Counted from the first letter of the stretch, positions 1 to 13,275 are shown. The stretch is DNA of 64,000 bases from Chamaecyparis obtusa (GCA_027943335.1 BSBK01001579.1:1-64000); one strand, 5' to 3'. Translations and numbers: made by a program. Notes: generated from the sequence alone by a model not told the origin.

Positions 1-345
1 TATATATATATATACATATTATAATAGTATATACTATGTATGTATATACATATGTATATATATACATATACATATAGTATATATGTATAATATTATACAT
101 ATGTATATATTTATATACATATGTAAATATATGTATATATACATATGTATATATAGTATATATATATATTATACTATATATATATATATATAATATATAT
201 ATATATATATGTAATATATGTGTATGTATATATATATGTGTGTGTGTGTGCAGCGCGCGCGCGCGTGTGTTTGCACATACACACACACATTTATATGTAT
301 GTGTAAATACACATATATGTGGACAAACACACATATATTGATGGA
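1..345. repeat. AT-rich and alternating purine/pyrimidine microsatellite cluster
   Basis: The first 230 bases are almost pure TA/AT with interspersed TATG and ACATAT units. They are followed by a (TG)n tract, a short (CG)n run near 253-266, and (CA)n/(TG)n tracts to about 335. The IYIYIY-type frames through it are products of the repeat. The (TG)-(CG)-(CA) block is alternating purine/pyrimidine and could adopt Z-DNA, which is inference only. Confidence 0.9.
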
Positions 346-1685
346 GGAATTTCGTAGGTGTAAGGGCAATCTTGCATCACCCCCAAAAAAATTTATGGTT
401 TCTTTTCAATAAAGGGCTAATCTTGTACAAAGTTGTTATTTTTAAATATTTACTATTTTTTAATAATTTTTTTGTTTGAGCTAAAAAAATGCTCAATTTT
501 CTTCCCTGAAGGTTCACTTTTGGTTATATTTAACCTGCTAGTAAAGTTTCATTTCAAGATTGGTCTCTTGTGTGGTGTGTATTTATTTATTTTGTTTTGT
601 GTTTCGAATATGTTAATATATTGATCTTTATATTTTTATTGACTACTATCTCCATTTTTCTTCTCAAAAAATCTATATATGGTATTTTTTATCTCATCTT
701 CTACTTGGCCATCATCACTTGAGATAAAATTTTATTACATTCTTAAAACTAAATACATTCTACATGGACTAAAAAATCTAAATATTTAGTTTTTGAAGAA
801 TTTAGTGGGGGGCGTACTCAATTTTCTATTTTTAAAGATCTGTTCACTTTTGAAATTAGTAAGAAAATTATATATTTGACAAAATAGTTAGCTGAAAATT
901 GAGTCATCAAAAAAATGTTATTAGCCAATTTTTCATTAATATATTTTTGGAAGTATTAATTGAATTTAACATTTTAGGTAGCATGTACTATATACTATGT
1001 TGTATATTTTTTTTTATAAAAATGTGACCAATTAGAAGAAATATTTGATTCTCAAACAAGTTGAAAAAAGAATTTTATTTCTTGCTTGAACAATCCAACT
1101 TCTCATTGTTAGGGAAACAATCTAGCTCAAAGAACTATCCCCCCCACCACTCGATGTCATCTTGACCCAAAAAATTACTAGGAGAAACCCTAACTAGTGT
1201 TTATATGGCCCTCTATTCACGTTTGTATTGTTCACAAAGATTTGTCGTGTTCTAGGAATGGGCTCTTTTTTCATTGTGTGTCCTCTTACTAAAGGGTCCT
1301 TTGGAATCTTGGGCTCAAATATGGGGTGGTGTGGTGTGTGTTTTTTTTTCACATTCACTGTGGTCTCCTCTAACATCGTTCATGGTGGGATGGTAGTTTC
1401 TTTTTTGATAGAAGTTCTTTATCTTTTCTTTTCTTGAGTAGCTGGTTATTGTCCAATTGGGCTTGAATGGCTCTATTTGAGAGGAAGTCTTTGGATTTTC
1501 CAATCTACTAATCATGCCAAGGTTTATATTAAGTCTTCATTAGAAGGATATTTTTTGGTTAGTTTTGATAGAGTAACTTAAAGCTCTAGTCATGGCTAGA
1601 AAAATTCTTCAAATTATTTATTTTTGTTGTAGTAGCTTTTGAGGGTTTTTGTTGTTTTAGCCTTGATATGTTTGTCTCTAGAGTG
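346..1685. other. Flanking DNA without a recognisable gene
   Basis: This AT-rich stretch lies outside all the elements resolved here. Only short frames of 60-70 codons occur, on both strands, with no domain I recognise. The segment at 1200-1560 has a less biased composition and could be an old retroelement fragment, but no motif supports that. It is the left flank of the outer retrotransposon and continues, after one copy of the gatcc duplication, at 42439. Confidence 0.6.
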
Positions 1686-1690
1686 GATCC

Positions 1691-2809
1691 TATTAGGAAT
1701 GGGAATATTGAGAGGGGGGGGGGGGGGATGAATCAGTGTTCTACGAATATTAATTTCTGATACTTGAAACTTAACTAAATAACTTAATTGTTGAACTGAA
1801 TATCAAAGCATGTAAAGTAATCAACACAACACCAGATATGATTACAAAGAAAACCTAGTTAAAGGAAAAACCTTGGTGGGAATTAATACCCACTAATAAT
1901 TATACTTTTTTATTATGAACTTGTTAATGTTCCTTAGCCCCGTTAAGAGCTGTCATTACAATGCTTAAGTACAATGACCTTGTCAAGGGTCAGACCCTGT
2001 TAGGAGTAATTTTACAATTAACCCTGTTAGGGGTGAGAATGCACTATCTAAGAGCTCATTGCTTAAAGGGTGAAGGCTGCAAGCTTCTGGATATCAGATA
2101 CACACTATATATGCAAGGTGAACTGCTACTATGACACTGTTTGTCTGATTAGTTCCTTTTTTGCGTTGATGCTTTAAACCTCTTGTAAATCTCTATATCA
2201 TACTAATTTCTCTTTGCATATTTCTTCTCATCTTCTGTCAACTCTATATTTCATCGCATGCCCAAATAAAAAGGCACATGTCTTTATTTATATGCGCAAA
2301 CAAAAACTATTCACAAAGTCAGCCATAACTGATTACATACAACGCTTCCAATTGAATTGGCTCAAGCGTGTTTACATACAATAATATTAACAAAGTCTAT
2401 AACACAAATACAATATGCGTATATCCTTTACAAAACAATATTATACATGCTAACCAAAATACTAACAGCCAGCTCCATACTTTGTTATGTTCTGCCCCCT
2501 CACATTCTATGTCACTTCAACTCGTTCTATCTTCATCATACTAACTCATCTAATAATACTCTCTTAACCATAGCTCAATAACATATTCAAAAGCTTATCT
2601 CCAAGGGCACATACCAAAAAATCAGTCATACACACGTGTGTTGATGCTTTGTTCCTCAAGTGCTTTACTAATTGTCTTGTCTTCCATACTTAGCGATTTT
2701 TCTAATCCTATGAGTTATGCACTGACTCCAAAAACTTCATATGACTTTGTTTCCATAATGACAACACTAAATTATAGTCATATACAATAGTATAGTCAAC
2801 TTTCCAACA
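1691..2809 (-). repeat. 3' LTR of outer retrotransposon (1119 bp)
   Basis: It aligns along its length with the split right LTR (7819-8510 plus 42014-42433, 1112 bp in total). In plus-strand view it starts ta-ttaggaatggg, a mutated form of the tgttaggaatggg seen in the other copy, and ends ccaaca. A run of about 13 G at 1717-1729 is a conserved feature of both LTRs. Many transitions and small indels separate the copies, so the insertion is old. Confidence 0.9.
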
Positions 2810-2828
2810 ATCTCCCCCTTTTTTATTA
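2810..2828 (-). other. Polypurine tract of outer retrotransposon
   Basis: On the minus strand this reads as an A-run followed by GGGGGAGAT immediately before the 3' LTR start. That is the expected position and composition of a plus-strand DNA primer (polypurine tract). Confidence 0.75.
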
Positions 2829-3085
2829 ATGGAAACAAAGGAATATGGAGAAGTTACTAAACTGTATCTTATACAAAAAACTTTCTAACATATACTCTTA
2901 TCTTATATCTCCCTTCTACTATACTTTACTCCCCTTTACATCATAAACATTATTCCATATTATCCTTTATATACTATATACTCTACTCTCCCTTTGACAT
3001 TATTGAAAAAGGTGCTAAAAAATGATACTACAAGTACTTACACTGTGAGTACATTCGGATTTGCAATCTAAAGGTTGGCAATTTC

Positions 3086-6000
3086 TCACTGCCAAAATGC
3101 CTTTAGTGCATTTACTATTTGGAGATGAGCACACAAAGCATAAGTTAACTTGTCCATCTTTTCCAACTCTGAACTCAGACCTTGATCATATGTCACCATC
3201 ATGGCATCAATCTTCTTAATATTCTGATTTAGTACATCAAAAGAGGGCACAAGTGCATTCCTTAACTGAGTTTGCTTAGCCCTTATCTTGGATATTTCTT
3301 TTTCCACCTTCTCAATTTTGTCTAACTGACCTTGATAGAAATTATTGCGCATGTTCACATCTATGGAGGGATCCTCCATTGATTTTCTTACTACTTCTAT
3401 CATTGGTTCAACTTCCTGAATCTTCTTAGAGATATCTCTAGCAAGTTTGTCCTTATCCATATAGTCAACTATTATCTTCCTTCCTTCAGCTACGAAGTCT
3501 TTTAGCAAGGCTTGACCAACCTTTAGAGAACTAAGGTCAAGTGAAAATTCACTTATCAATTCACTCGATCTCTTCTTAAGATATTTCTCCTCTACAACTT
3601 TGGATGTTGATTCCTCAAGACTTGAGAAATTTGTTTTGAAGCATGTCAAGATGATGTTGACATCATCCACTAAGTGTACACAGACACTTTCTTATCCTTA
3701 GATAGAAAGTTGTTCACAATGTTGACTAATTCAACAAACAATGGATTCCTCATTACTTGTTTCTCCTTTGCCTTCTCCATTGCTATCACATTAATCTTGA
3801 GCAGGTCTTCTTCTCCCCATAAATCTAGACTTGTTGTGTCAGGGGTCAAACTTGACAATAATGAAATTGAGGGCTTGGGGGTAAGGAGTGAAATTTGACT
3901 AACATCCATTATCTTAGTATTTATTGGAATTTCAACAAGGGGCTCATCTGTAGGTTCATTTCCCTTTTCTTCATCCTCTTTCTCATTTTCTTCTTCCTGT
4001 CCTGTTAGATCCTCAATCTAAATTTCATCTTGTTGCTTAGGTCAATTATCACTGCATAGTATCTCAACCTCTTCTGTGCTTACAAAGGCTTCCTCAAACT
4101 TGTCTAATTCTTTATCTATGGTTGCCATTGATATCTCTACATTATCAATCATAATTATGTCATCTTTTGTTTCAGGCATGGGCATAGACTCCATTGTTTT
4201 TGTGGGTGTTGTCACTATGGACGCTAAATCTTATGGACCTGTTATAGGTGCATTAGGGACCTTAGATTCTTTTTCTTCCTTAGAGGGAACTTGGGATGTA
4301 GGTGCAGTAGGGGGTACATGTGCATATCTAAGAACACCTTCTCAAATAGTTTTTCAGTCTCCTTTGTAACTAATTCATAATCCTTGTTCATGATATCCAA
4401 GGTTCTTAGCTTGGTTCTAAGGTGAGGCTTCACCAAATCCAAAAATAGTGTTTTTTATTCGATTGAACATACATGGAGGCTTTCATCCAGTATCTTCTCC
4501 CTTATTCTGAAGTCTTCCTCTATAGCTTGTCTCTTCAAAAATTCTAAGATGTTCCATACACTATCTGGAATAATTGTTTTAAGTTCCAAGACTATTTTCT
4601 TGAACTTGATCATATGCTTTATGATCATACCATGGATCTCATATTTATCAATCTCACTATATTTATCATAAAACTTTTCTATCTGATCAATTCTTGTTGC
4701 ATCAACTATTCTTGTTCTCAACACTTCAATATTAGGTTTGAAACCTACCTCAAAAGGTGCTTGAGTGTTCTTCCTTTGACTTCTAGTTGTCCTAGAGGAT
4801 GGATGGCTTGCATCGGTCTATTTCTTCCTCTTAGACATCTTACTTGGCTCATGAAATGATTGAGTGGACTCTAGATCAATAGTCTTTGTGGGCATAGGAG
4901 TGTTATCATCAATTTTACTTTCTTCTCCTTAGGGTCATCAGACTTCTCTATTTTGACTTCAGCAGTGGGTACACTCTCAATTTTCATTTCTATCTTGGCT
5001 TCTCTAGCTTTATCTAGGTCAGCTTGAGTGACACCATGAATCTTTAGTATCTCAGAGGTGATTTTATATGCTTTCCTCTTGGTCATAGCACTATACAAGA
5101 CTGCATCTACTTGTCTCATCTTTTCTTTATAAGTTCCCTATCTTAGCTCATTAGGATCCTTAGGCACTGATAGTAGGACTTGAGCATATGCTTCTATAAT
5201 ATATTCTTCCACTTCATAACCAAGTGGATGGATCCACTTAGTCCTAGGATCTACAACTTCCATGCATGTTATATCAGTCTCAACCATGAAAAAATGGCAT
5301 CCTTATACTTCTCTACTATGCTCTCAGGTATCCTAAACCTTCTTTTCATTCTAATTCTGAATTTATTTATTTCTAAGTCCATGTAGTCCTTCAAGATACT
5401 CTCTGATGATGCCTTGAATGATATTTGAGGCATTGTGGGTTGACTCTTGTCAAGCTATAGATCAAAGACTTTATTGACTATATGAAAGTACATATACATG
5501 ATAAGTGACCCAAAATTTAATATCTTACTCTTATCATGCTTGATAGCCTTTATGTTATCCATCAACTATGTGCACAAGATCTCACAAAAATTGAAGTCTC
5601 CATTTTCTTTCACAATTCTGATGGCTACTAAATAGTGGCTACAGACACACTATTTACCCTGTTTGCATGTTGAAACTTGTAACCCAATATCATAGACATT
5701 AGTTTGATATCCTTCTCTTCAATTGGCTCAATGGTCATGTTGTGCTTATCACTATGTGATTTACAAGCTTCTTCCACCATTTTTCTGATATCCTTACCAA
5801 TAGGAACAATGGTGTCTGTCTTAGATAATCTTGTCATCTCATAAATGAGATCTATTGTTATATGAACTGGAACTTCTCCTATCCAAAATAGGTCATCGTG
5901 AATTCTGATTAATAATATCTTTATCCATTCCAATTCATATAACTCATATGTAGTTGCATACTCAATTATAGGGCAGTTTTCAAGGTGCATGAACTCATCC

Positions 6001-6229
6001 ATGAATGTTTTGTCTGGATTCATCATGGTTTCTATGTGTGACCTGACTCTATCCAATCCTACAAGCTCCTTCTTACAATAAATATATGTGTGTATATCTT
6101 CTACGTGCATAACTCCCATTAGAGTCCTAGAGAATGATCCTTCTAGATCATCTAGGATTGACTTGAAAGGGTTCTTCTTAAAAATGTATCTCTTCCTTTC
6201 AGCACATCAAAAATAACTGGAGTAGCCAT
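3086..6229 (-). pseudogene. Unrecognised long ORF of the outer retrotransposon, frameshifted
   Basis: Minus-strand coding remnants can be followed from an ATG at 6229 (MATPVIFDVLKG...) to a TGA at 3086, about 3.1 kb. They are broken into segments at 6119-5628, 5119-4871, 4724-4455, 4442-4242, 3909-3670 and 3670-3086, in changing frames and with internal stops. The last piece (194 aa) is highly charged and looks largely helical or coiled-coil. The 6119-5628 piece is a mixed alpha/beta-like sequence of 163 aa. I recognise no retroviral enzyme motif (no DTG/DSG protease, YVDD or DDE). It sits downstream of the zinc-knuckle ORF and upstream of the polypurine tract, where pol would be expected. 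It could be a captured host gene or a fast-evolving element protein. Confidence is good that it was coding and low for any function. Confidence 0.6.
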
Positions 6230-6829
6230 AACTTACTTGGTTAATCACTTCAAATAGGTTTTCAAGGATTTCTAAATTGTCACGTCTGAACTAGGGCTTC
6301 ACAAAAAGCTTTCAAACTTCTTCGTTGATAAACCAACTGTAATCTTTCAACACAAACTGCTTTGATCTCCTATGCTCTCGAAAGGCTTGAACTTGAATGC
6401 AAGTGTGTGAATAATGGATCTTCGGTGACTTTAAAACAAATTTTTTCCATTAATGCTTTCTGCATAAACACAAAATGCAATAGAGAATTCCATTCTTCAT
6501 CTCTGCTATCAATTAGGTAGTGTGCTCTTGCATACTGCTTCACTTAGTATCCAAACTGTTATAACCAAAGGCACATACTATGAGGGTGAGTATACTAGCT
6601 GTGCAGGGGTCTAGAGCTAATCTAGCTCCCCCTATGATCATGAGGGTCATTCATCCAAAAGTAGAGAGTGAGTCCATTACGGATGCATCCAATACATACT
6701 CATCAACATTATCCTTCTTTACTTCCTTCCAAATCAAGCTCACATCTGTTGTATCTTTCACAAACTTGACTTCTCCAAATTCATCAAATATTAACTTTTG
6801 AGTCTTATTAGGGCTTTCTTGTCTTTGTA

Positions 6830-7764
6830 CTTTTGATTAGAAAAACATTGAGATGTGTCCTACCTTGTTACAAGTGTGACAAATAACTGGAGGCCTTATA
6901 TTCCATGGCACATTGATGTGAGTTACCAATTTGCATTGTCTAGTTGTATGACCATTATAATTACATATCTAACATGTAATGTTCTAAGGACTTCTAACAT
7001 ATCTAACATGTAATGTTCTAATTTATTTGATTTGATCTACAATTAATATCTCTATGACCAAACTTATTGCATGAATAAAAATGAGCATTAAAAGGTCTTA
7101 CCTCTTTACAGTCTCTTGCTATGTGTCCATACTTGTTACAAGAATAACAAGTTTCATTTACTGGCTTGCACTCATCCTTAGATGTTTCTACTTTAGCTTC
7201 AGTATGATCTTCAGTCTTCTCAGCTTCTATAGATTCTTTTGGTGCTTTCATTCTTCCTTGCATAGCATAAATCTGAACTTGGGCTTCATTATATCCAATA
7301 CCAATGGTATCTCCTTTTAGCTTCCTAGTATACAACTGTGACTCTATTAGATCCTTTCTTGTGTGCAACTTGTCAATATGATTTTTTCCTTTAGTCAATT
7401 CAGATTCCATCTGCTTCTTGATGTTCTCTAACTCCAAGATTTTCATGTTTTCTTGCCTCAGTTCTTCATCCAACTATTTGTATTCTTTGACCTGTTCTTC
7501 ATAAACTTCTTGATTCTTAAATAGCTTTTCATCCAACTCTTCAATCTGATCCTTCAAAGATGTGTTTTCCTTATTCATCTTTTTGACCATTTTCCCTAAT
7601 TCACTTCTAGAACAATCTTTCAAAGCTTTTATCAGTTTCTTGATGAATACTTGGGAACCACTAACCTTTAATTGTAGTTCTTCAATTTCTTTCTTAGATC
7701 TATCAAGGTCTTCAAGAGCTGCTTTAAGATTCTTCTTCAATTTTTTCACTTCTACTGAACCCAT
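6830..7764 (-). pseudogene. Gag-like coiled-coil protein with several CCHC zinc knuckles (decayed)
   Basis: Starting at ATG 7764 (MGSVEVKKLKKN...), a long charged coiled coil is followed by zinc knuckles. One is intact (CYSCNKYGHIARDC, about 7151-7110). The second has lost its first cysteine (YSCNKFGHRDINC, about 7072-7034). The third, around 6960-6925, has a stop codon inside the CX2C. The fourth, near 6890-6848, has its final cysteine changed to Phe. The frame is interrupted by a TAG at 7474-7476 and ends at 7018, beyond which the motifs continue in decayed form. Such knuckles bind nucleic acid in Gag proteins, and the position next to the primer-binding site fits Gag. No capsid domain can be recognised. 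A 25-base direct duplication lies at 6973-7021. Confidence 0.65.
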
Positions 7765-7804
7765 GATCTCCTCAAGTGGTTAATCTTTTCTTCAGAGGAC
7801 CAAA

Positions 7805-7817
7805 GCTCTAATACCAA
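7805..7817 (-). other. Primer-binding site of outer retrotransposon
   Basis: The minus strand reads TTGGTATTAGAGC just after the 5' LTR end. This is one base different from TGGTATCAGAGC, the plant initiator-methionine tRNA primer site used by many copia and some Ty3 elements. It fixes the element's orientation as minus. Confidence 0.8.
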
Positions 7818-7818
7818 T

Positions 7819-8510
7819 TGTTAGGAATGGGAACACTAAGAGGGGGAGGGGGGGGGGTGAGTTAGTGTTCTACAAAATTAATTTTTGATACATGAAACTT
7901 AACTCAATAGCTTAATTGTTGAACCGAATATCAAAGCATGTAAAGTAATCAACACATAAAACCAAATATGATTATGGGGAAACCTGGTTAAAGGAAAAAC
8001 CTTGGTGGGAATTAATACCCACTAATAATTGTACTTGTGTATTATGAACCTGTTAATGTTCCTTAGCCCTGTTAGGAGTTGTCATTACAATGCTTAAGTA
8101 TAATGATCTTGTCAAGGGTTGGACCCTATTAGGAGTCTTTTACAATTAACCCTATTAGGGGTGAGGATGCACTGTCTGAGAGTGCACTGCTCAAAGGGTG
8201 AAGGATGCAACCTTCTGGATATCAGATACACACTATATTTGCAAGGTGAACTACTACTATGACATTGTTTGTCTGATCAGTTCCTTTTGTATGCTTATAC
8301 TTTAACCTCTTGTAAAGCTCTATATCATACAGACTTCTCTTCAAATACTTCTTCTCATCTTCTATCAGTTCTACATTTCATCACATGCCCAAATACAAAG
8401 GCGCATGTCTTATTTATATGCGCAAACAAAACTATTCACCAAGTCGGCCTTAACTAATTACATACAACACTTCGAATTGAATTGGCTCAAGCGTGTTTAC
8501 ATACAATGAT
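7819..8510 (-). repeat. 5' LTR of outer retrotransposon, first part (interrupted by hAT)
   Basis: It begins tgttaggaatggg and follows the 1691-2809 LTR until 8510, where similarity stops abruptly after acaatgat. The rest of the LTR resumes at 42014, after a second acaatgat at 42006-42013. The G-rich tract near the start (7840-7858) is present here too. Confidence 0.9.
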
Positions 8511-8674
8511 TAGGGATAACTGTAAGAAACCCCCTTTTTGGAAAATGTGTAAAATCCTAGTAAATCATACATTATTTTAGGGGGAAATTTGTTTTAATGC
8601 AGGAGAATTTTTTTTTTCAAATCCATGATTTTTCATAGTTTGTATTGGCAATTTTTTCCCCACCGAATGAAAAT

Positions 8675-9089
8675 TGTTAGCTTATGGTGACTAATTAGGA
8701 AAGTACTATCCAGGAAAGTACTGTACACTTTTCCTCAGGAAATTTTTTTGAGGCAGACTACTTTTTGATTATTTGGGCCGACTACTTATAACTCATTCTA
8801 ACCCTAAAGTGGGAAAATATTGTATAATATGGCTTAGGGTTAGGGATTTTTCATTATGTATGACTTTAGTACTTGCGGTAGAATTGGGCTGTAAGGGATT
8901 ACGGATTGTAATCAGGTTGTAATCACTGGATAATAATAATGTTGGACTCACTGTTGGTGGACGTAGCCCAGGGATTGGGTGAACCATGTTAAATCTGTGT
9001 GTCTTGTGTTCTATTCTGTGTGGTTTATTATTTTCTGATATTAGTTATATTTGCACATAATTGTTATTTCTGCCTTGTTAATCCTAACA
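8675..9089 (+). repeat. 5' LTR of copia-1 (415 bp)
   Basis: Starts tgttagcttatgg and ends taatcctaaca directly before the primer-binding site. It contains a TATA-like tataata at 8823-8829, the likely core promoter. It carries an extra ~17 bp near 8735-8752 relative to the copia-2 LTR. Confidence 0.95.
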
Positions 9090-9091
9090 AG

Positions 9092-9103
9092 TGGTATCAG
9101 AGC
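9092..9103 (+). other. Primer-binding site of copia-1
   Basis: TGGTATCAGAGC, complementary to the 3' end of initiator-methionine tRNA, lies two bases after the LTR. Confidence 0.95.
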
Positions 9104-9187
9104 GAGGTTATTTCATTTGTTCTTTCATCTATTCTCTGAAGCAGGTCTCACGAGTTAGTGGGAGAGTCTCTCGGTTAAGTGGGAGAA

Positions 9188-12100
9188 ATGGCAGATGAGG
9201 GTAGGGTGAAGGTTGATAAGTTTAATGGGAAGAACTTTCAGTTATGGAAGATGCAAATGGAGGATTATCTCTATCAGAAGGATCTATGGCAGCCACTAGA
9301 GGGAGTAGCCAAGAAAGAGCAATCAATGTCTCAGGAGGATTGGGATATTTTGGATAGGAAGGCACTGGGGAGCATTCGTCTATGCCTGGCACAATCGGTG
9401 GCATTCAATATTACTAAAGCAAAGACAGCTAAAGATCTGATGGAAACCCTAGCGAAGTTGTATGAAAAGCCTTCAGCTTCAAACAAGGTATTTCTTATGA
9501 AGCATTTATTTAATATGAAAATGGTAGAAGGTGGATCAGCTACAGATCATTTGAATGAGTTTAATACAGTTACAAGTCAATTAACGTCAGTTAAAATTAC
9601 TTTTGATGAAGAGGTTAGGGCTCTCTTGATTTTGTGTTCTTTGCCAGAAAGCTGGAATGGCTTGGTAATGGTTGTTAGTAATTCTGTTTCTAGTTCTAAT
9701 ACCCTAAAGTATGATGATGTTATTGGTGTTATATTGAGTGAGGAAATTTGTAGGAAAAGCTCAGGGGCATCCACATCAGGTAGTGTATTGAACACAGAAA
9801 GTAGAGGCAGAACAAGAGATAGAGGAAACAACTCTGGAAATCATGGGAAATCAAGAGGAAAATCAAAGGGAAAGAGGTCCGAATCTAAAGGGCCAAATGA
9901 TTGCTGGTACTGTGGAAAACCAGGTCATAAGAAGAAAGATTGTTGGTCTCGGAAGAAAGATCAAGGAGACAAAAATGATGGAAACAAGGAGGCAAATGTG
10001 GTAAGTAACAAATCCGAGGAGGATGCTTTGCTCTTGTCCTTAGAAAGTATTGATGATTCATGGGTTTTAGATTCTGGGGCTTCATTTCATGCTACACCCC
10101 ATAGAAGTTATTTTGTTGATTATGTCCAAGGGGATTTTGGGCTAGTTTATTTGGGAGATAATGAACCCTGTTAGATTGTTGGAAAGGGAAAAATTAAGAT
10201 TAAGTTGCAGAATGGAAATCATTGGCTACTACAAGAGGTAAGACATGTTCCAAGGCTGAGTAGGAATTTAATTTCAGCAGGGCAACTGGGTGATGAGGGT
10301 TGCACAGTTACTTTTAATGATAAAAATTGGAAGGTTCCAAAAGGTTCCTTAGTAGTAGCAAAAGGTGTGAAAGTAGGCACCTTATATCTTTGTACAGGTC
10401 ATACTGTTCCTTCTACTTTAATTGTTTCAGAAGATAATGAATGTTCAGGAACAGTGGCTGCAGTTGAGCAGGAAGAACATCAAACTGTTGCTGTAGATTC
10501 TGACACAGCACTGTGGCACAACAGACTCGGGCACATGAGTGAAAAAGGTATGAAATTACTTCATTCAAAGAAAGTTTTACCTGGTCTAAAATGTGTCAAT
10601 ATGGATTTCTATGAAAGTTGTGTTTATGGAAAACAAAAGAGAGTTAGTTTTGTGAAGAGTGGGAAGGAAAAGAAAAATGAGAGATTAGAGCTTGTGCATA
10701 CAGATGTATGGGGACCAGCTCAGGTATCTTCCCTTGGTGGATCTCTGTATTATGTTACATTTATAGATGATGCAACAAGAAAAATATGGATTTATTTCCT
10801 TAGATAGAAATCTGACGTATTTCAAACTTTTAAGAAATGAAAATGCTTGGTTGAGAATGAGGCTGGTAAAAAGTTAAAATGTCTCAGATCTGATAATGGT
10901 GGTGAGTATTGCAGCACAGAATTTGAAGAATATTGTTCCTCTAATGGTATTCGTAGGCAGAAAACTATACCAAGGACTCCACAAGAAAATGGAGTGGCTG
11001 AATGCATGAACAAGAGAATAATGGAGCGTGCAAGGAGTATGAGGTTGCATGCTAGGCTGCCCAAAAATATGTGGGTAGAGGCAGTGAACACTACTATTTA
11101 TTTAATCAATAGAGGCCCCTCTACTCCTTTGGACTGTGGTATTCCAGAGGAAGCATGGAGTGGTAAGAAGGTGAGTTATTCTTTTCTCAAAACCTTTGGT
11201 TGTGAAGCTTTTGCACTTATAGATTCTAAAAATAGAACCAAGCTGGAAGCTAAGTCAAAGAAATGTGTATTTTTTGGGTATGGCATTGATGAATTTGGTT
11301 ATAGGCTTTGGGATTTTGAAAATCATAAAATTGTAAGAAGCAGGGATGTCATATTCAATGAGAAAGTATTGTACAAAGATCTGTTGCTGCAGCATGAGAA
11401 GAAAGAAAATGACTATGTAGTACTGGATGATACTCCACAAGTTCATGTTCCAACAGTTCCTTATGCTCTGCAACAACAGCAACAACAAATACCACACACC
11501 CCAGTGAGTGTTAGACAGTCAACAAGGCTAAGTAGACCTCCAGAAAGATTTTCTCCATCTTTGTATTCTATTCTGTTAACAGATGCTGGTGAACCTGAAT
11601 GTTATAATGAAGCTGTGCAGGTGGATACAAAGCTTCAGTGGGAGTCTGCAATGACAGATGAAATGGACTCTTTCCTGAAAAATCAGACATGGGATTTATG
11701 TAAGTTACCTGCAGGTAAAAGGGCTTTACAGAATAAATGGGTTTACAGGATCAAAGAAGAGGATGGAGGTACGAAAAGATTTAAAGCCAGATTAGTCATA
11801 AAAGGATTTGCACAGAAACATGGTATTGATTTTGATGAGATATTTTCTCCAGTTGTTAAAATGACTTCTATTCGTACTGTTTTAAGTATTGTGGCTATTG
11901 AAGATTTGCATTTAGAGCAGCTTGATGTTAAAACAACTTTTCTTCATGGTGATTTGGATGAAGAAATATATATGGTTCAGCCACAAGGATTTGAGGTCAA
12001 GGGTAAGGAGAATTTGGTGTGCAGATTGTAGAAAAGTTTATATGGCTTGAAGCAAGCACCTCGGCAATGGTATATTAAATTTGACACTTTTATGAATGGG

Positions 12101-13144
12101 CATGGATATAGTCGGTGTCATTCTGACCATTGTGTTTATTTTAAGAGGTTGGATGATGACAGCTACATTATTTTATGTTTATATGTTGATGATATGCTTG
12201 TAGCTGGGTCTAACATGAATCACATTAAGGGGTTGAAACAACAGTTAGCAAAATCTTTTGCTATGAAGGATTTGGGGGCAGAAAAACAAATCCTTGGTAT
12301 GAAAATTTCTAGAGATAGGAAAAATAGGAAATTGTCTCTATCTCAGGCTGATTATATTGAGAAGGTGTTGCAACGTTTCTCTATGGAAAATGCCAAAGCT
12401 GTCAGCACACCTTTGCCTGGTCATTTGAAATTGACTAAGGATATGTGTTCCAAGACACCAGAAGAAGAGACTAAAATGTCTAAGGTACCTTATGCTTCAG
12501 CTGTAGGGAGCTTAATGTATGCTATGGTATGTACTAGGCCAGATATTGCACACGCAGTGGGAGTTGTTAGCCGTTATATGAGTAACCCTGGTATTGAGCA
12601 TTGAAATGCAGTCAAATGGATTCTTAGATATTTGAGAGGCACATCCAGTAAGTGTTTACACTTTGGGGGTTCTAATACTACTGTACAAGGCTATGTTGAC
12701 TCAGATTTGGCAAGAGATATCGATAGCAGGCGGAGTACTACAGGTTATATATTTACTATTGGTGGGACAGCAGTGAGTTGGATTTCTCGACTACAAAAGG
12801 TGGTTGCTTTATCCACTACAGAGGCAGAGTATGTTGCTGCTACAGAGGCAGCCAAGGAGATGATATGGCTTCAATTCTTCATGGAAGAATTGGGACATCC
12901 ACAAAAGGATAATTTTCTACATACAGATAGCCAAAGTGCCATTCATCTTGCAAAGAATTCTGCTTTGCACTCAAAGACAAAACACATATAGTTGCGGTAC
13001 CATTTCATTCGATCAGTTTTGGATGATGGACAGTTAAGGCTGGAAAAGATTCATACTGATGATAATCCAGCAGATATGTTTACAAAGGTAGTAACAAGGG
13101 AGAAGTTGAACTCATGTTCAGCTTCAGTTGGTCTTCTAGACTAA
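9188..13144 (+). pseudogene. Copia-1 gag-pol polyprotein, broken by nonsense codons
   Basis: A single frame of 1319 codons runs from ATG 9188 to TAA 13142-13144 without frameshift. In order: gag (UBN2-type) at about 9215-9760; zinc knuckle CWYCGKPGHKKKDC at 9903-9944; aspartic protease WVLDSGASFHAT near 10057; GAG-pre-integrase LWHNRLGHMS near 10510; integrase with the D of HTDVWGP, the D of SDNGGEY (about 10888) and the E of PQENGVAE (about 10980); RT with LYVDDML near 12181; RNase H with DSD, TEAEY and DSQSA, 12690-12960. Stops interrupt it at 10172 (TAG), 10805 (TAG), 10838 (TGA), 12029 (TAG), 12602 (TGA) and 12989 (TAG). Copia-2 keeps CAG or TGG at all of these except 10805, which is TAG in both. 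No working polyprotein is possible. Confidence 0.95.
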
Positions 13145-13275
13145 ACAAAACAAAGGAACAGCTGAGTCCAAGGTGGTTCAATCCAGTGGGAGCCTCATGT
13201 GGGTAGCGGTATTGCTACAAGATCAGTCTCCAAGTGGGAGGTTTTTTAGTATAGTGTGGATACTGATCAGTCACC

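Noticed and set aside
169..412. Frames encoding IYIYIY-type or Cys-rich peptides in the first 400 bases
   Set aside because: Products of dinucleotide repeats, open by composition.
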